NCBI GenBank assembly: GCA_036345935.2
Contig: JADWOT020001680.1
Coordinates: forward strand, 1 to 64,000
DNA length: 64,000 bases
Source of the DNA: Taenia hydatigena
Lineage: Eukaryota; Platyhelminthes; Cestoda; Cyclophyllidea; Taeniidae
Direction: 5' to 3'
In this document: piece after piece, positions 1 through 11,888 of the stretch
Layout of the letters: each line of letters starts with the position of its first letter
Position numbering within the stretch: the stretch's first letter is position 1
The notes under the pieces: generated by a model
Seen by the model: only the letters and a program-made list of their open reading frames with translations
Database searches by the model: none
What the model was told of the DNA's origin: nothing
Program-made: the position numbers and the translations under genes

Positions 1-1902
1 GCCGAGACAAATAAACGACCATTGAGCCAGGCTGTGATTAAACTGTAGACGGTCGGATAGGAGTTGACTGCATTTACCATTCACCGAACTGAAGTGGTCA
101 GTGACTATCACGGACGGGATTTGATTGGTTTTACTGTGGGTGCTAGTGTCTGTGTTAAAACCGGGTGGGCGGAATCGACAACACTTATTTTGTGACCGAC
201 AACGATGTATTGGTGGAATCAAGTAGATTCTATATACGCAATATTTTGAATGCCTACTCTTAATAGATGTGGCCAACTTGGATGCGGGCAGCATAACTAA
301 TGAATGCTAATTTGGCTTATTTGGCAAGACAGTGGCAATATGAGGATGTGGAATCAAAGGAGGAAAAAAAGCATGACTTAATAAAAGTCGGGAACTAGAT
401 ATTTTTCCATTGTGACTGTGTGTGGGTAAGTAAAAATCAAAAGATTTACATCGCTTTAATGCCTCGATTCTTACACTTTATCGGGACCATTCCAGTTAAA
501 ACCAATTTTTGCAGGGTAACTATGGTATATAAAATAAATGGCGGCATATTTAGAAATCATTTATGCAAAAGGTTAAGCAAAGGTAATCTATGCGAAGCTA
601 GTTTTTAACATTACACTATTGTGTTCTTTTAATCATCCAGCTTTCAGAAACGATTAATTGTCGCGCAGACCGTACATTCTATGAATTAATACGTATTCTC
701 TTCCTGTCTTTCTCGATACCTCATCGCATAATAATTAGAATTGACATTTTCAGCAGCAGAGATTTCGTTGGAATCCAAGACATTTCAGTGGGACACTATC
801 AGCTAAAAGGACATAAATCTATTTATTCGCTTTGGGCATGATTTATGCGGAAGTCAGTTCTGTGGATGTGATAACTCAGTCAAGATGTAGCAAGATCCAA
901 AACATATAAGGGAATGCTCTGTTGCATACGCTGCCCAAGACGAGGCGCGATTTGAGTTTACTCTCAACTGAGCTGACTCTTTGGTTTCAGTGGTCTGCGC
1001 TGTGTGCTAATAGCAGAACGATAGGAGGCTATTCTTCTCAACACAAGGCGCAGCATTGACAGCTGTGGCAAGCAATAAATGTACTCCAGTTATTCCTTTG
1101 TTTCTTCATTATCAGTTCTTAAAATTTGATATTATGGAGAAAGACTACTGTTCTGCAGATGTTGTGATACTTGGGTTCTTTAAATGTGCATTGCAGGCGT
1201 GAGGCGGGAAGACAAATCAAACCGAGTTCTGCAGCAGCGACTCGATTCTCTTGAGGTAGAGAATCCAACTATACTGACTGCATCATCGATAATGATACAG
1301 GCGCCATGAACATCAGATCTCCTCACACCAGGAATGCTTGCGGGAATGCGAAGGAAAAGGAATTGCCACGAATGCCGTATTTCATCTTGGCAGATACCTT
1401 CGTTTCCTACGTGGTAAGAGGACTAGGAAAAGTTCATGCGAGACTAAACCCACGATTGATCTGTAGTTAGGCATTACTTAACCCCGCCTAATCACTGAGC
1501 ACCGCCAAAATAATGAAAACTAACAGGTGAATATAGTAAACATCTAAATGTCTGGTCAGCATCGCTTTCATCCATTAGATCATTAAGTAGTCTGCTTAAT
1601 AGTCAGTTTAATGGCGCACGAGCGGTGCTGTGCTACTATCATTGGCATAATAACGAGGGTGTGCTACTGGAGAGAGATGCTACTGAATAGCTAGTTAGTA
1701 AATGAGACGCTTTGCTGCCGACATCAAGAAGAATGGTGGCAAAGATTAAACAACTCGAAAACGATTTGCGCAGGTAATGCGTAGTGGTTGACGATGATTA
1801 GGTTATTTTGTTAGAACATGCTGAATAAGACAAGGAAACCTACGAAAAGAACTAAGGGCAAGGCACCTGGAGTTGACAGGCTTAAAGTGGGTGGACAGTC
1901 GC

Positions 1903-2006
1903 CACCGTTTATCGGTCCTTACCTTACTAGTTTTGTATGGTGAGTATCGATGCGGCTCGGACTAAGTCTACGAGCTGTCATTGTTTGGCTGGTCCCACAG
2001 GGGCCT
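1903..2006 (+). ncRNA. Spliced leader (SL) RNA gene
   Basis: SL RNA donates a short 5' exon to many mRNAs by trans-splicing in the nucleus. The leader is 1903-1939 (37 nt): it starts CACCGTTTATCGG and ends TTTTGTATG, so it supplies an ATG, as in other flatworm leaders. The donor GTGAGT follows at 1940. Leader bases 1913-1923 pair with 1939-1949 across the donor with one mismatch and wobble pairs, the usual stem I. Stem II is GCTCG/CGAGC at 1955-1959 and 1971-1975, extended by GAC/GTC. A single-stranded Sm-like site ATTGTTTGG follows at 1980-1988, then stem III GGTCCC/GGGGCC at 1991-1996 and 2000-2005. From memory, Echinococcus and Taenia leaders share most of the first 22 bases and the TTTTGTATG end but differ in the middle. 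The 3' end is inferred from stem III. Confidence 0.9.
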
Positions 2007-2823
2007 AAAAATGAAGCAAAGTAGTGGTTAGGTTGCGACTGCAGGCCACTGTCCAGTAACTGCGTTGGATATCACACTGCAAGTGGTCTACGTAGTCCAA
2101 GACGGCAGGGATAGAAACAAAGCTCTGTCATGGTGGCCGAGAGGAAAGGATATGAATAGACCAGACCTACATAACATTCCTGCACCCCAGGTCACAACAT
2201 GTTTGAAAATTCAAGGCAATTTTGCTTGGTTGTCGTGTACTAAGAGAGCAGGTAACTGTATCGTTGCATCGCAACTTGCTAATTGCTCATTGCAAAGCAA
2301 TGCATTGGTTTGGTCTGCAACATGCAGGACCACCATTACTACGGCTTGGCATGTGGCTTTCGTAGCAGTGGCAACCTAGAGCGTTCATAGGCTGAGCTCG
2401 CATTCACTCACTTTGAGTTCATTGGCATGGCCGTCCATGCCATCAAATCTCCAGACACCTTGCCTCGCATATACTCGGGTCAGCTAAAAAGGTCTGTAAG
2501 TGCTGCCTTGGCAGTCGCCGTGCTTCTGGTATTGTTGGCTAATTTCTGCAGGTAATTAGACGCCAAAATAATCCAAATCCACGAAGTCAAAATTACACTT
2601 ACAGATGATGCAGCGATAAATTTTCTGCGCTATTCTTCAGTAGAGCACTCTCGCGTCTCTTTAAGCATATGTGAATGAGGAGACACTTGTTTCCCAGCAT
2701 TCTTGGATTTTTCCATTCATCTCGGATTCGATTCTGGGGACGCATTTCCGTCTACATTGGAACAGAAACGTAGCAAGTGCATGGGATTGGTTTTACTGGA
2801 AGGGCAAGGAGCACGGAATGCAG

Positions 2824-3030
2824 TTAGACCCTGCCTACTTGTGCGTTTGCGCAGCGCTCCACTTCCAAAAGTGTGTTTATTTCCTTGAAACAGTGCACGA
2901 GCGAACAGAGCTTGCAATTACTGCGACGCAAGGGGTGTTGCTGCATGCAACTCAAGTCTGTGCTTTTCTTTACACACTAGACATTTGCACCCGCCGTCAG
3001 CCTTTATTGACATTCCACAGCAAAATTAAA
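2824..3030 (-). pseudogene. Decayed C2H2 zinc-finger exon (left copy)
   Basis: On the minus strand this stretch resembles exon 4 of the zinc-finger gene at 51864-53011. The flanking DNA matches as well: the purine-rich stretch at about 3010-3040 pairs with 52440-52465. The first finger keeps its cysteines and first histidine, but the last histidine is arginine; the second finger keeps CXXC-like spacing and has lost its histidines. A two-base difference near 2960 compared with the right copy (TCTGTG here, TCTTTGTG there) breaks the frame in this copy. It is therefore a dead paralogue fragment. The plus-strand frame at 2671-3072 is its shadow. Confidence 0.6.
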
Positions 3031-5179
3031 AAGAAGACTACACTGGTCATAATAAACCTTTCTTTGACGTAGATAATGGTCTGCAAATTAAAAATTGTAT
3101 TTCTGTTGTGGCTCGGAAGATGGCCAGCTCAATAAGAGCAAAATAATGCACTCGTAAACTTAAGAACACGAGTAAAGTCAATGCGAAGGGCAAATGACGT
3201 AAATTGCACTCCTGACTGGAGTTTAAGTCCCCAGTAGAGATTGAATTGCTCAGTGATCTGCCCCATGGTAGGAATTAGTGGTTTTTTGGAGGGACAAAAC
3301 AGCTAACAACGGACAATTAAGTAGAGCGTTAGGCTACCGAAATGTCTAATGACGCAAAGGTAGAATTCTGAGCACAATGAAGCATAGTGTAAGGAGTCAA
3401 ACGAGTCCAAAGACAGTAATAAAGATCAAACAACGCGATAGTACACCACCGGACTCAAATCAAATCACATCGGTTGCATAGTGACGCTAAACTACTGGCT
3501 AGAGCTCAAGCGCATTTTTGAGATTAAATACCTGTATGGTTGAGGTCTAGGGGGTAATCTGGCTTTTTATATGGACCAATGACGCAATAACGGAGCACTA
3601 ACAATGCAGAAAACTGTGTAGTATTTGATAGAAGACTGAAACCTCAGACAGGGTGCCAGGTCATCATAAGCGTTACGTGAGTTGGTAATGCGTCCTTAAA
3701 CAAGGCGATTTGCATGCCTGAGGTCATACAACAAGTCACTGCTGTCCCCAGCGTTCACCATGGTCAGCCTTTGGTGTCATTCAGCCAACGGTGCTAATTA
3801 TGAATTTTCACTGTGATGAAGGGATGCTTGAAGGCTGTCGCCTAGTCCCTTTGACGATTCTACACTATCTGAAGTTGCATCGAATTTCGAAAACTTATTC
3901 AGAGACAAATAATATTGTTTTTACAGTATATACTTTAGTCAAACTCAAAAGGTTTAGTAAGTTATGAAGTGTACGTCTATAGCTCTGTGTGAATTCACAG
4001 GCACAAACCGTGGTGACTAAAAATCCTGCTGCCCTAACACAGGCGATATACACTTCGATTATTATATTAGTCGCCAGCGGCCATCAGCTTAGTAAAATCT
4101 GTCTGATTTGGTGCTGACCTGATCTGCTATGTAGAGAATCACCCGTGACCATCAAGACATCAGCTCGAAACACAGGTAATACAAATTTTCACCCTCACAA
4201 CGCGTTCATTTGCTACCTGCCAAATGCTGGATACGCCTGATTATGAGTACATCGCTTACCTGTACCTTTTGCATAAGGCTTTCCAAAATTCAAATGCATT
4301 TTTCCACGAGATATGAATTCACGTTTGCCAGTGAATGTGGCCACTACTTAAACTGCATTTAATTGACACTTCCAAGGTTGATTACCTCTTGCGTCTCAAC
4401 GGCGAAGACTACTTGAAGTGGACCACTTCATCTCACACACCTCGTTTATATCTATCAATAAGCAAATTTATCATCCCCTACGCAAACTCATTCAATCCTC
4501 ACGTTCTTCTGTTTGCAAAAAACCACAAAAAAGGAAAAATTTACAAGTGATGTAAAATTAACAGAAACATACAATGCTGCAGAGACTCCACCATAGCTTG
4601 GCAAGGAAGACGTAGGCATTGGAATCAGTAAGGATTCAGGTTTTAGGGGGTTTTATGCTGTTCCGCGTTAGAATGTTGCCGGAAGACACAATTAATCTCT
4701 CTAGTATCCCCTCTCCTTCTTGACGCTTGGACTTTATGAACTTCACGATGGCAGCGTTGTTTCTACACCGACAAATGCACATAAAATCCGTTTTGGACAG
4801 CGAACCTCTCGTCTGCATTCGATCCACACATCATCGGCACTCGGACCTGCTAAACGAAAACAGCAAGCATGGGTTGGGAGCAGCTTTGTTCAATACGAAG
4901 AGAATAAGGTCTAAACAGAGGTGATGGTTGCAATAACAACATCTTAGTAGAGAACCGGTCCACTTTCTTTCTTCCTTTTCTCCTTTATTTACTTCACATT
5001 GCGTGTTGCAGTTGTCCATGCACCTGCGAATGCAATCTGCGAGGCTTCATTTTTTACTACATCAGCAGTGGTGCACTTAGTCTTTGGATGGCACGGTCGA
5101 TCCCATTCTGACCTAATTGCACACTACTGCTCCTAATGTCACTGCTTCATTCTTTAGCACTACTTAGTTCAAAACAGCA

Positions 5180-8100
5180 GTTTACAACTCATTCTGTACA
5201 ACAGTTTGGATTAGGCACAAATGAGAAGGAAAGTCACGTAGCAGCACCATTGGATTACTTAAAGTGGCCTCAATGAGCGAGTCCAGATGATGCGTTTAAA
5301 TCACTAACCCCACGAAGCAAAGTCGCGGAACACGACCAAGACGCAGTCCTAGACTTCAGCTCATCAATAGCATCCACACTTCAAAAAATTCTCCTAAAAA
5401 ATCGTGCAAATGCTAAGTAATATATATTGCATCGTCAACAGCCATTTAGGGTAAAGGTATAAAAAGTTTTTAGGCCAAATACACAAATCCTAGTGCTGAA
5501 CATTTTTGCCAGAGACTAGGATAATGGCAAGAATGGGTAGAACGCTTCATTGAATGATTGCTATAGAGTAAGATAGCGCAGATTAAGTTGAGATTGCTCA
5601 AGACAGTGTGCAGTGGCACAGGCCATTTCGGCTTAGCTAACAAACCTGGCGCTGCACAGAGACGACGACGCATGAGGAGGATCTGCTTCCACCATCTGCA
5701 ACGGATGTCTTTGATACAACTCGAATAACCTCTTTGTCATCAAGTAGCTCCAAATCCAACTGTAACGAAACGGATGAAATTCATCACAATATACTGCTGC
5801 GTTTTCATTTACTTCTATCTGTCTGTTGGTACTGTAGACTACCCTTCTCCTCCATTACCCCTGATTTGAGAATGTTGGATGTTTCTTGACATCTTTGTTA
5901 TAAGCACAGAGAGAACATGAGGTAGCGGAGTCGCAATATTCACGACGATAGTGTTCCAAACTTAGGAGAGCAACCACGTACTTCCACGACCATGGTTAAA
6001 TCATCCTCACGCCTACAAGGCACATTTAAAGAACCGCAACAGTTATCACTACTATCATCATCAGTGTTGAAATTAACAGCGGCATCGGTGTCATACGTGT
6101 CTCTACTAAATTCAATCAAGCATTGCTACTGCTCTCTAGTCCTTCTCATGACAGCCGCAGATGCTGTCTAACATGCAGGTAGGCAAAGGAGCGAATGCTC
6201 GAGCGCACCAAAGGATTTCGCTAATGGATATTAATTAAAGGAAAGGGGAGGAAGCAATACATAATGTGCACCGCTAAATGACCAACACCAGATCACATGC
6301 GCAACTACAGCAGACAACAGGCAATAGAGATCAGTTTGCCCCAAATTACCACGCCTGCTTAGATGCTTATAGCACCAATAACAAATAATTTTGACCAAAA
6401 CAAATTGTCACGATGCAGTTAAATCTGGTACACTTGCAAAAGGAAAAGGCTCTATCAAAACATTTGATGTGAAGTTTTCACACCTAGAAGTCGTTCATTG
6501 TAAATTCTACGATCGCAAAACAGCATTTTGAGAAGTGACACAAACCACAAAAGAGCTGCATTCCCTTTTGAATGCGTCTGCGAAGAAAGAGATGTTAAAT
6601 GACAAGGATGAGTGGCACCGAAAACAGGAGGAAGATGAAGGTGAAAGCTGTTTAAAGGAGGAAAAAGGAGAGATGGTTTTCAATATTGGTGCTGCGAGAA
6701 GTAAGTGATGATCGCCTTGATGATGTGGCAAGAAAATGCCTAGAGGAGACACTGAAGATGCAGATAGTGCCTGGTGCAGGTAGCCACCCTAGGAGAGAAG
6801 CCATGGGGACATGACCGACATTTATTGAAGAGAATGATGAGATCCAATGCCAGATCACGGAAGAAGGCTAGCGAATATCTTCGATTTGGCGTTATGGACG
6901 ACATTACTTAAGTGTTTTGCATGCTTCATCAATTTGTGGTAACTTCTTGCACGGATAGCGCTGCAAGAAAACGGAAGAATGAAAAGAAAGAGGAGTGAGG
7001 GTCCTAAGTTGGCCAAACAGACAAATGCCGATACTGTAAAACAGGTACCATTTAAATGGTGGGCAACGACTCGTTGCAGACCCGATTAAAACGAGGCCAT
7101 TCCTTTGTTTAGCTTTAAGTCATTAAAATAATTGCAAGGCGTATTGAAATCCTACTTCTACAACGCCGCTTAAACCACACCAACGGCGCACTAAAACAAA
7201 GATTACGTGAGATCTGTAACCTAAACCTCGGAGCGTATGATAGAGTAACCACATCTATGAGTGCGTGCTTTGTTCACCTGCAAATAAGACACTAGAACTC
7301 GCCATTGTTAAAACAAATTTGTTGAATTCATTGCGTCCAAAATTAAGATGAGAAGCAATATGCTGCTCCTCCTATTGTTGGACAGACTTCACAAGCAGTT
7401 TTTTAACTTGCTGGTAGCATGCAGCAAAAGTTGAGTGCTTGTCTACATTGTCACAATTTTAAGATTCTCGCAGTTTTACAAACGGTGATAGATATAAAAT
7501 AATGACTGATAAATAAAAATTCACTAAGTTATCGAAGAAAGAGGCGTTTAGTAAGATTTCGCTACAGACCTCGTCTGCAGGGGTCAGCTTGATTTCAGTA
7601 GCCTTTTTTATTTGCGTTTAAGCGTTTGCACTGGGTGGATAGATCGGATCGTCCTTGAATGCGTAAGGAAACATTACCAAGAGAGCGGGAGCAGAATTGA
7701 TGGGAAAACTAATGCCAGTCTAATAAAACAATAAACTAAGGAAAAGATGGGCATTGGGTCTCATCGAACGCTTCCAATTAACAGTGTGTTGTCTCCGCAA
7801 TGCTGTAGGCTCTTGTGCAAATACAGTTAGGTAGGGCATGATGCAGAAACATTTGAATGCACAACCTAAGAGCACCTGATTTTGAACAAAGTGGACGTCT
7901 GTAGGACTACCGAATCTCCGAAGCCGATTTCCGGGGATACCAGTGAATGCTCATTCATTCAAAGCAAGAGTTCTGAGGAGCTGACTATCTTCGCCATTGT
8001 TCCCACAAGATGCGGGACAACATTGGGTCTCTACCGCTGCACTATGTCGAGACGAGCTGACTCTCATGCCCTGTCACCAGCTCAAAGCCCTACTGTATGC

Positions 8101-11100
8101 ATAGTATGCATTCCACTCAGATGTTATCCAATTCCATCCTCTGGTTAATCGCAAAACGTCTCGGATCGGGCATATTGGCAGCCATGTTCCTGCTGTTTTT
8201 ATTTTTGTTGCGTTAAAACACGGATTGACCATGGCATACTTGTGATTCCTTAAGAAAACTTGGAGAAGGATATATTTTCAGAAATCGAGCTCTTGAGGAC
8301 CAACCTTTATTTATCTACAAACTAGAAGGCCCCATGGAACAAAACTGCAGGAAATACTGTAGTCATTCGAATTGAGATGCATTTCGTGGGTTCGAAAAGA
8401 TTTGTAGAATTAGGATCTTTCTACAGGTGCATAAAATGAAAGCAAATACTAAAAGATGCAGAGGTCAGCTTACCTACTTGGTTCTTATTTTGGGAGAATC
8501 CAGCTGATTCGGAGGTTTAGAACATGTGGACGACTGGTTTTGACTTTAATAAAGCTGCTCTTTATAAACAGCGCAAAGGGAAAAATACAGAAAATTGTTT
8601 GCTATAGTCCACTTCCAAGCAAGGATACATTCAAATTCTAGGATACAAAGTTAAATGCTCCACACTGCAAGCAAACTCAGCAAATGGACTAAGCAGTTAT
8701 AAAAAAATAGTTTAAAACCTAGGCTGTTGTTCTTGGGGTTAGGCTAAGGATTTGATGAATCATAGACTTATCGAACAATTCCCTTAACTCTGCGATTAGT
8801 AAGAAGACAATGAAGTAGAGGCTGTGCTACAATCTTGCACTTAAACTACGAGCTCGTCGTAAATGTAGCCATGTTCTCATCATCGTGTAAAGCATCCGGG
8901 AATCACACATGAAAGGAAGGAATGGACGGTCGGGACAGAAAAGGGAAAGATTTGTGAATTAAGCAGTCAACGCTACAAAGTGCGAGAACATGATTTAAGG
9001 CAAATGCGTGAAGTTCATTGCATCTGATCAAAACTACACTGATGACCATAAACAGCGAAGCAGGGAACCGTTTCAAAGTGTACTTCTGCATGAGTGACAG
9101 AGGAGTTCAGAAGGGAGGTTCTATCGGTTTTGCTTTGTGGGAGGTGTGGGGTCATCTGATTCGCATATCAATGCAGTATGCTACTACCTTCAACTCAATA
9201 GTGCATAAAAGAAGTAAAGTCTTTCATCCCTTTTACACTTTGGGTTTCGTTTGCAGAAATAAGGGCCAAATTAAATTGTAAATGTAAGCGATTTACAGAC
9301 ACTAAATTTGCAATAGTATAAAGTGCAGCATCAAAAACACTCATAACTTCGCTAGCAGCGACGGTCGCTCCAGTGTTGGTTTCATCTGCATACAATAACT
9401 GTTGCAGGTACAAAAGACAAGGGGTTGTTAACAAAGGTGGCAGTGAGGCTTGTAGGTTCGACGCATTTAGTGTGTAATCTGGGATTGACTCTAAAATTGT
9501 GCATTTTTAAATGCACCCGTGTTATAAATGAAGGTAACGGATGCTGCAGCGACTCGCGGTTACACATGAAGTAAGTGACCCAGAATAGTGGCATCGCTAA
9601 TAGCCGCTCTCCACCTGCAATTGTTAAGTCTGTTTGCGATCTGAATGGGCGTAAAAAAGACTGCATTGATAGCTAATTTGAAGTGGTCCTAGCATGAGCA
9701 GCATCCTCTTAACACGCAGGCTGAAACCCTTCTTCAAATCACCACTTCCATTTAATAATTAGTGGTTTGCAGAGTGTGTGCTGCGAAGCACTTCTTATTC
9801 CAGAATGGAATTTATCCCTTCAAAAGTCCACAGCATCCCATCCCGTGTTTCGAACCTTTACCTAGCCAACGAAAATGGTTTCTAACTGTAGTGACAATTG
9901 TATCCAGAGTATGCTGATGGGCAGTGTGGATTTAACGCAGTCTGTGCGGAGCGGTAGGTATATTTTGGTTTCGCATACTTGAACTTTGGCCGTAAAGATT
10001 AATTTGTGCAAACATTTAGAGACATGGATTTTATTGAATTCGTAAGATTAAGGCGCCATTTTTGTTGACTTTATCAGCTAAGGTTTGGTGGTTCGGCATT
10101 GATCTCGACATATATTTCATATACCCACACGTTTCTAGTGGGTCTTTATATGGGAACACACAACTCCACCCACGTCGTCACCTCACACCACTGAATTTCT
10201 TTGAAGCGATACGCGACTGCTGGTGCTCGTGACACATATGCACTGGGTGAAAATGTCAATCCGCCTTTCCATTGATGCTGTTCTTAGACACAGCCTGCAA
10301 ATGCGAAGAAACCCCTTATTAAGATCGCAGCTATTGCACACTCTCGAGAAGAATTAAAAAGCACAGGATTCCTACACACCTAAACTTGCCCAAATTCGTT
10401 TGTGCAGTGTTGGCAAATGTGAGATAAGACTAATTCTGAGAATATAAATAAGAGAGAAGAAAAATGAGTTGCAATGTATTAAGGCAAGGTGATGAACGGG
10501 CTTCTTTGACTAGCATGAACTAAGTGATTTCATCGCCGGTCACTGTCTCGCCTTGTATATTTCTGTAACATGTTAAGCGAAGCAATAGAAGTCTCAGCAC
10601 CGAGTACTTGAAAGAAAGCGCAGACACCTGGTTGATATCAAGCAACACGGTAGGCGATTTATTTCAAGCATCAGTCTACACTGCTATGCGCTTACTCTTT
10701 ATCAGTGAAATTTTCAAACGATGGTGTCTGACACACCTAGATGCCTTGAATGCGAAATGGCTTCGGATGAAGAGAGCTAGTAGGTCGCAGTCCTGCTGAA
10801 CTTGAGACTAGACCGTTTTTTGAAGTCTACGAATTATATTACTTTTAGATATGGAGGAGTTTATTCTGCCACATTAAGGACTTTAGGTTTTGGTGAATTG
10901 GCTTTGAAAGTCAGGCAGTTTGCACTTTCTGCGCCAACACATCCTCACCTCAACGACCTATTTTTTAGAAGGCCGGGACTGCTTCGCGCGTTTATGGCAC
11001 ACATAAGTGAAACCGAAGTGTCACGCTGCAAGGCCCGTTGACAGTGCAGCCAGTCGCAGCCTAATAAACTTGCAGATGTGAATAAGCGCAATCTTGCGAT

Positions 11101-11840
11101 TGCAACTGTCGCACACTCCAGAAAATAAATTAGAAGTAATAGGAGCTCACACCATGAAACCTTCTCTTAATCGTTTGTGGAGAACTGATTTAAGTAAGAC
11201 ATGAATGAAGAAAATATTTACAATCGCATATGATAGAAGCCTCAAACCACATTGCTTGATCAACGATAAGATAAATGCGCACGGGCATGGTAAAACCAAA
11301 GCGGTCACTTCACCGACATTTTGTGCGTAGTTTATGTGGTCTCATCACCTGATGGTCTCTTAACTCCTACTTATCTCAGCACATTTGCTCGCATGAACGA
11401 GATTTTCAACGGACAGTACTTAAAAGGGATAAAAATAGACCTGCTTGAAGTCAGTTCACACAAGGGTAAAAGCAACGGTAACAAACAGTGCTCACTTACA
11501 TGTAAGATTATTCAATTTAAAATTCCCCACCTTAAATATCAATTCGACTCAGTGCACACCTCCTCCTAATCTGCACATTTTTTATGCAACTGCCTTTCAA
11601 TTTCTAGTCATATGACACCGCAATGAATCCTACGTTGGCATGATGAGGCGACGTTCTTCTACCTCAGTACATTGCAAAACTAAGCTAAATCTATCCACAT
11701 AGCCTAGATACAATGAATGAACAAGGCGTTTATGGCTTTCGTGCTTACAAATCTGCCCCTTCGCTAAAGCACGGAAACCTCATAGTTATGGCGATTGTGT
11801 TGCAATAGGGGAACCAATCAGCTTTACGAAGTCAGTTTGG
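5180..11840. other. Long region without a recognisable gene
   Basis: No frame here is long or matches a family I know. The best open stretch is 7882-8148 (plus, 88 codons, TTG at its start); it is Ser/Thr/Cys-rich, has no ATG and no clear splice sites, and I do not treat it as a gene. A purine-rich stretch lies at 6590-6760. Open stretches at 9382-9666 (minus), 10802-11041 and 11321-11569 (plus) are of the size expected by chance. Confidence 0.5.
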
Positions 11841-11846
11841 GACGAG

Positions 11847-11853
11847 TATAAAG
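11847..11853 (+). promoter_or_regulatory. TATA-like box upstream of the surface-antigen-like gene
   Basis: TATAAAG lies 36 bases before the ATG at 11889. A start of transcription about 30 bases downstream would leave a leader of only about ten bases before the ATG. This is the expected position for a core promoter, but no initiator motif or transcript supports it. Confidence 0.4.
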
Positions 11854-11888
11854 TCACGGAGACAGCACCAAGGGAATAGGCACAAATC

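Larger units (their letters stand above)
1..5179 (+). repeat. Left copy of a >5-kb direct duplication carrying an SL RNA gene
   Basis: This stretch recurs in the same orientation at 58970-64000. The match starts at the first base of the window and runs to its last base, so both true ends lie out of view. The first 1.6 kb is patchily diverged: about 78 bases near 860-945, about 50 bases near 1298-1350 and about 20 bases near 1525-1548 are present here but missing on the right. From about 2600 on, the copies differ at only some 30 positions by eye. It contains the SL RNA gene at 1903-2006 and a decayed zinc-finger exon near 2824-3030. I see no intact protein gene in it; the 71-codon frame at 4335-4550 is preserved identically in both copies, but the surrounding non-coding sequence is too. 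Confidence 0.95.

Noticed and set aside
2671..3072. 133-codon plus-strand frame in the end repeat taken as a gene
   Set aside because: It is the antisense shadow of a decayed zinc-finger exon, and its partner at 61489 ends differently.
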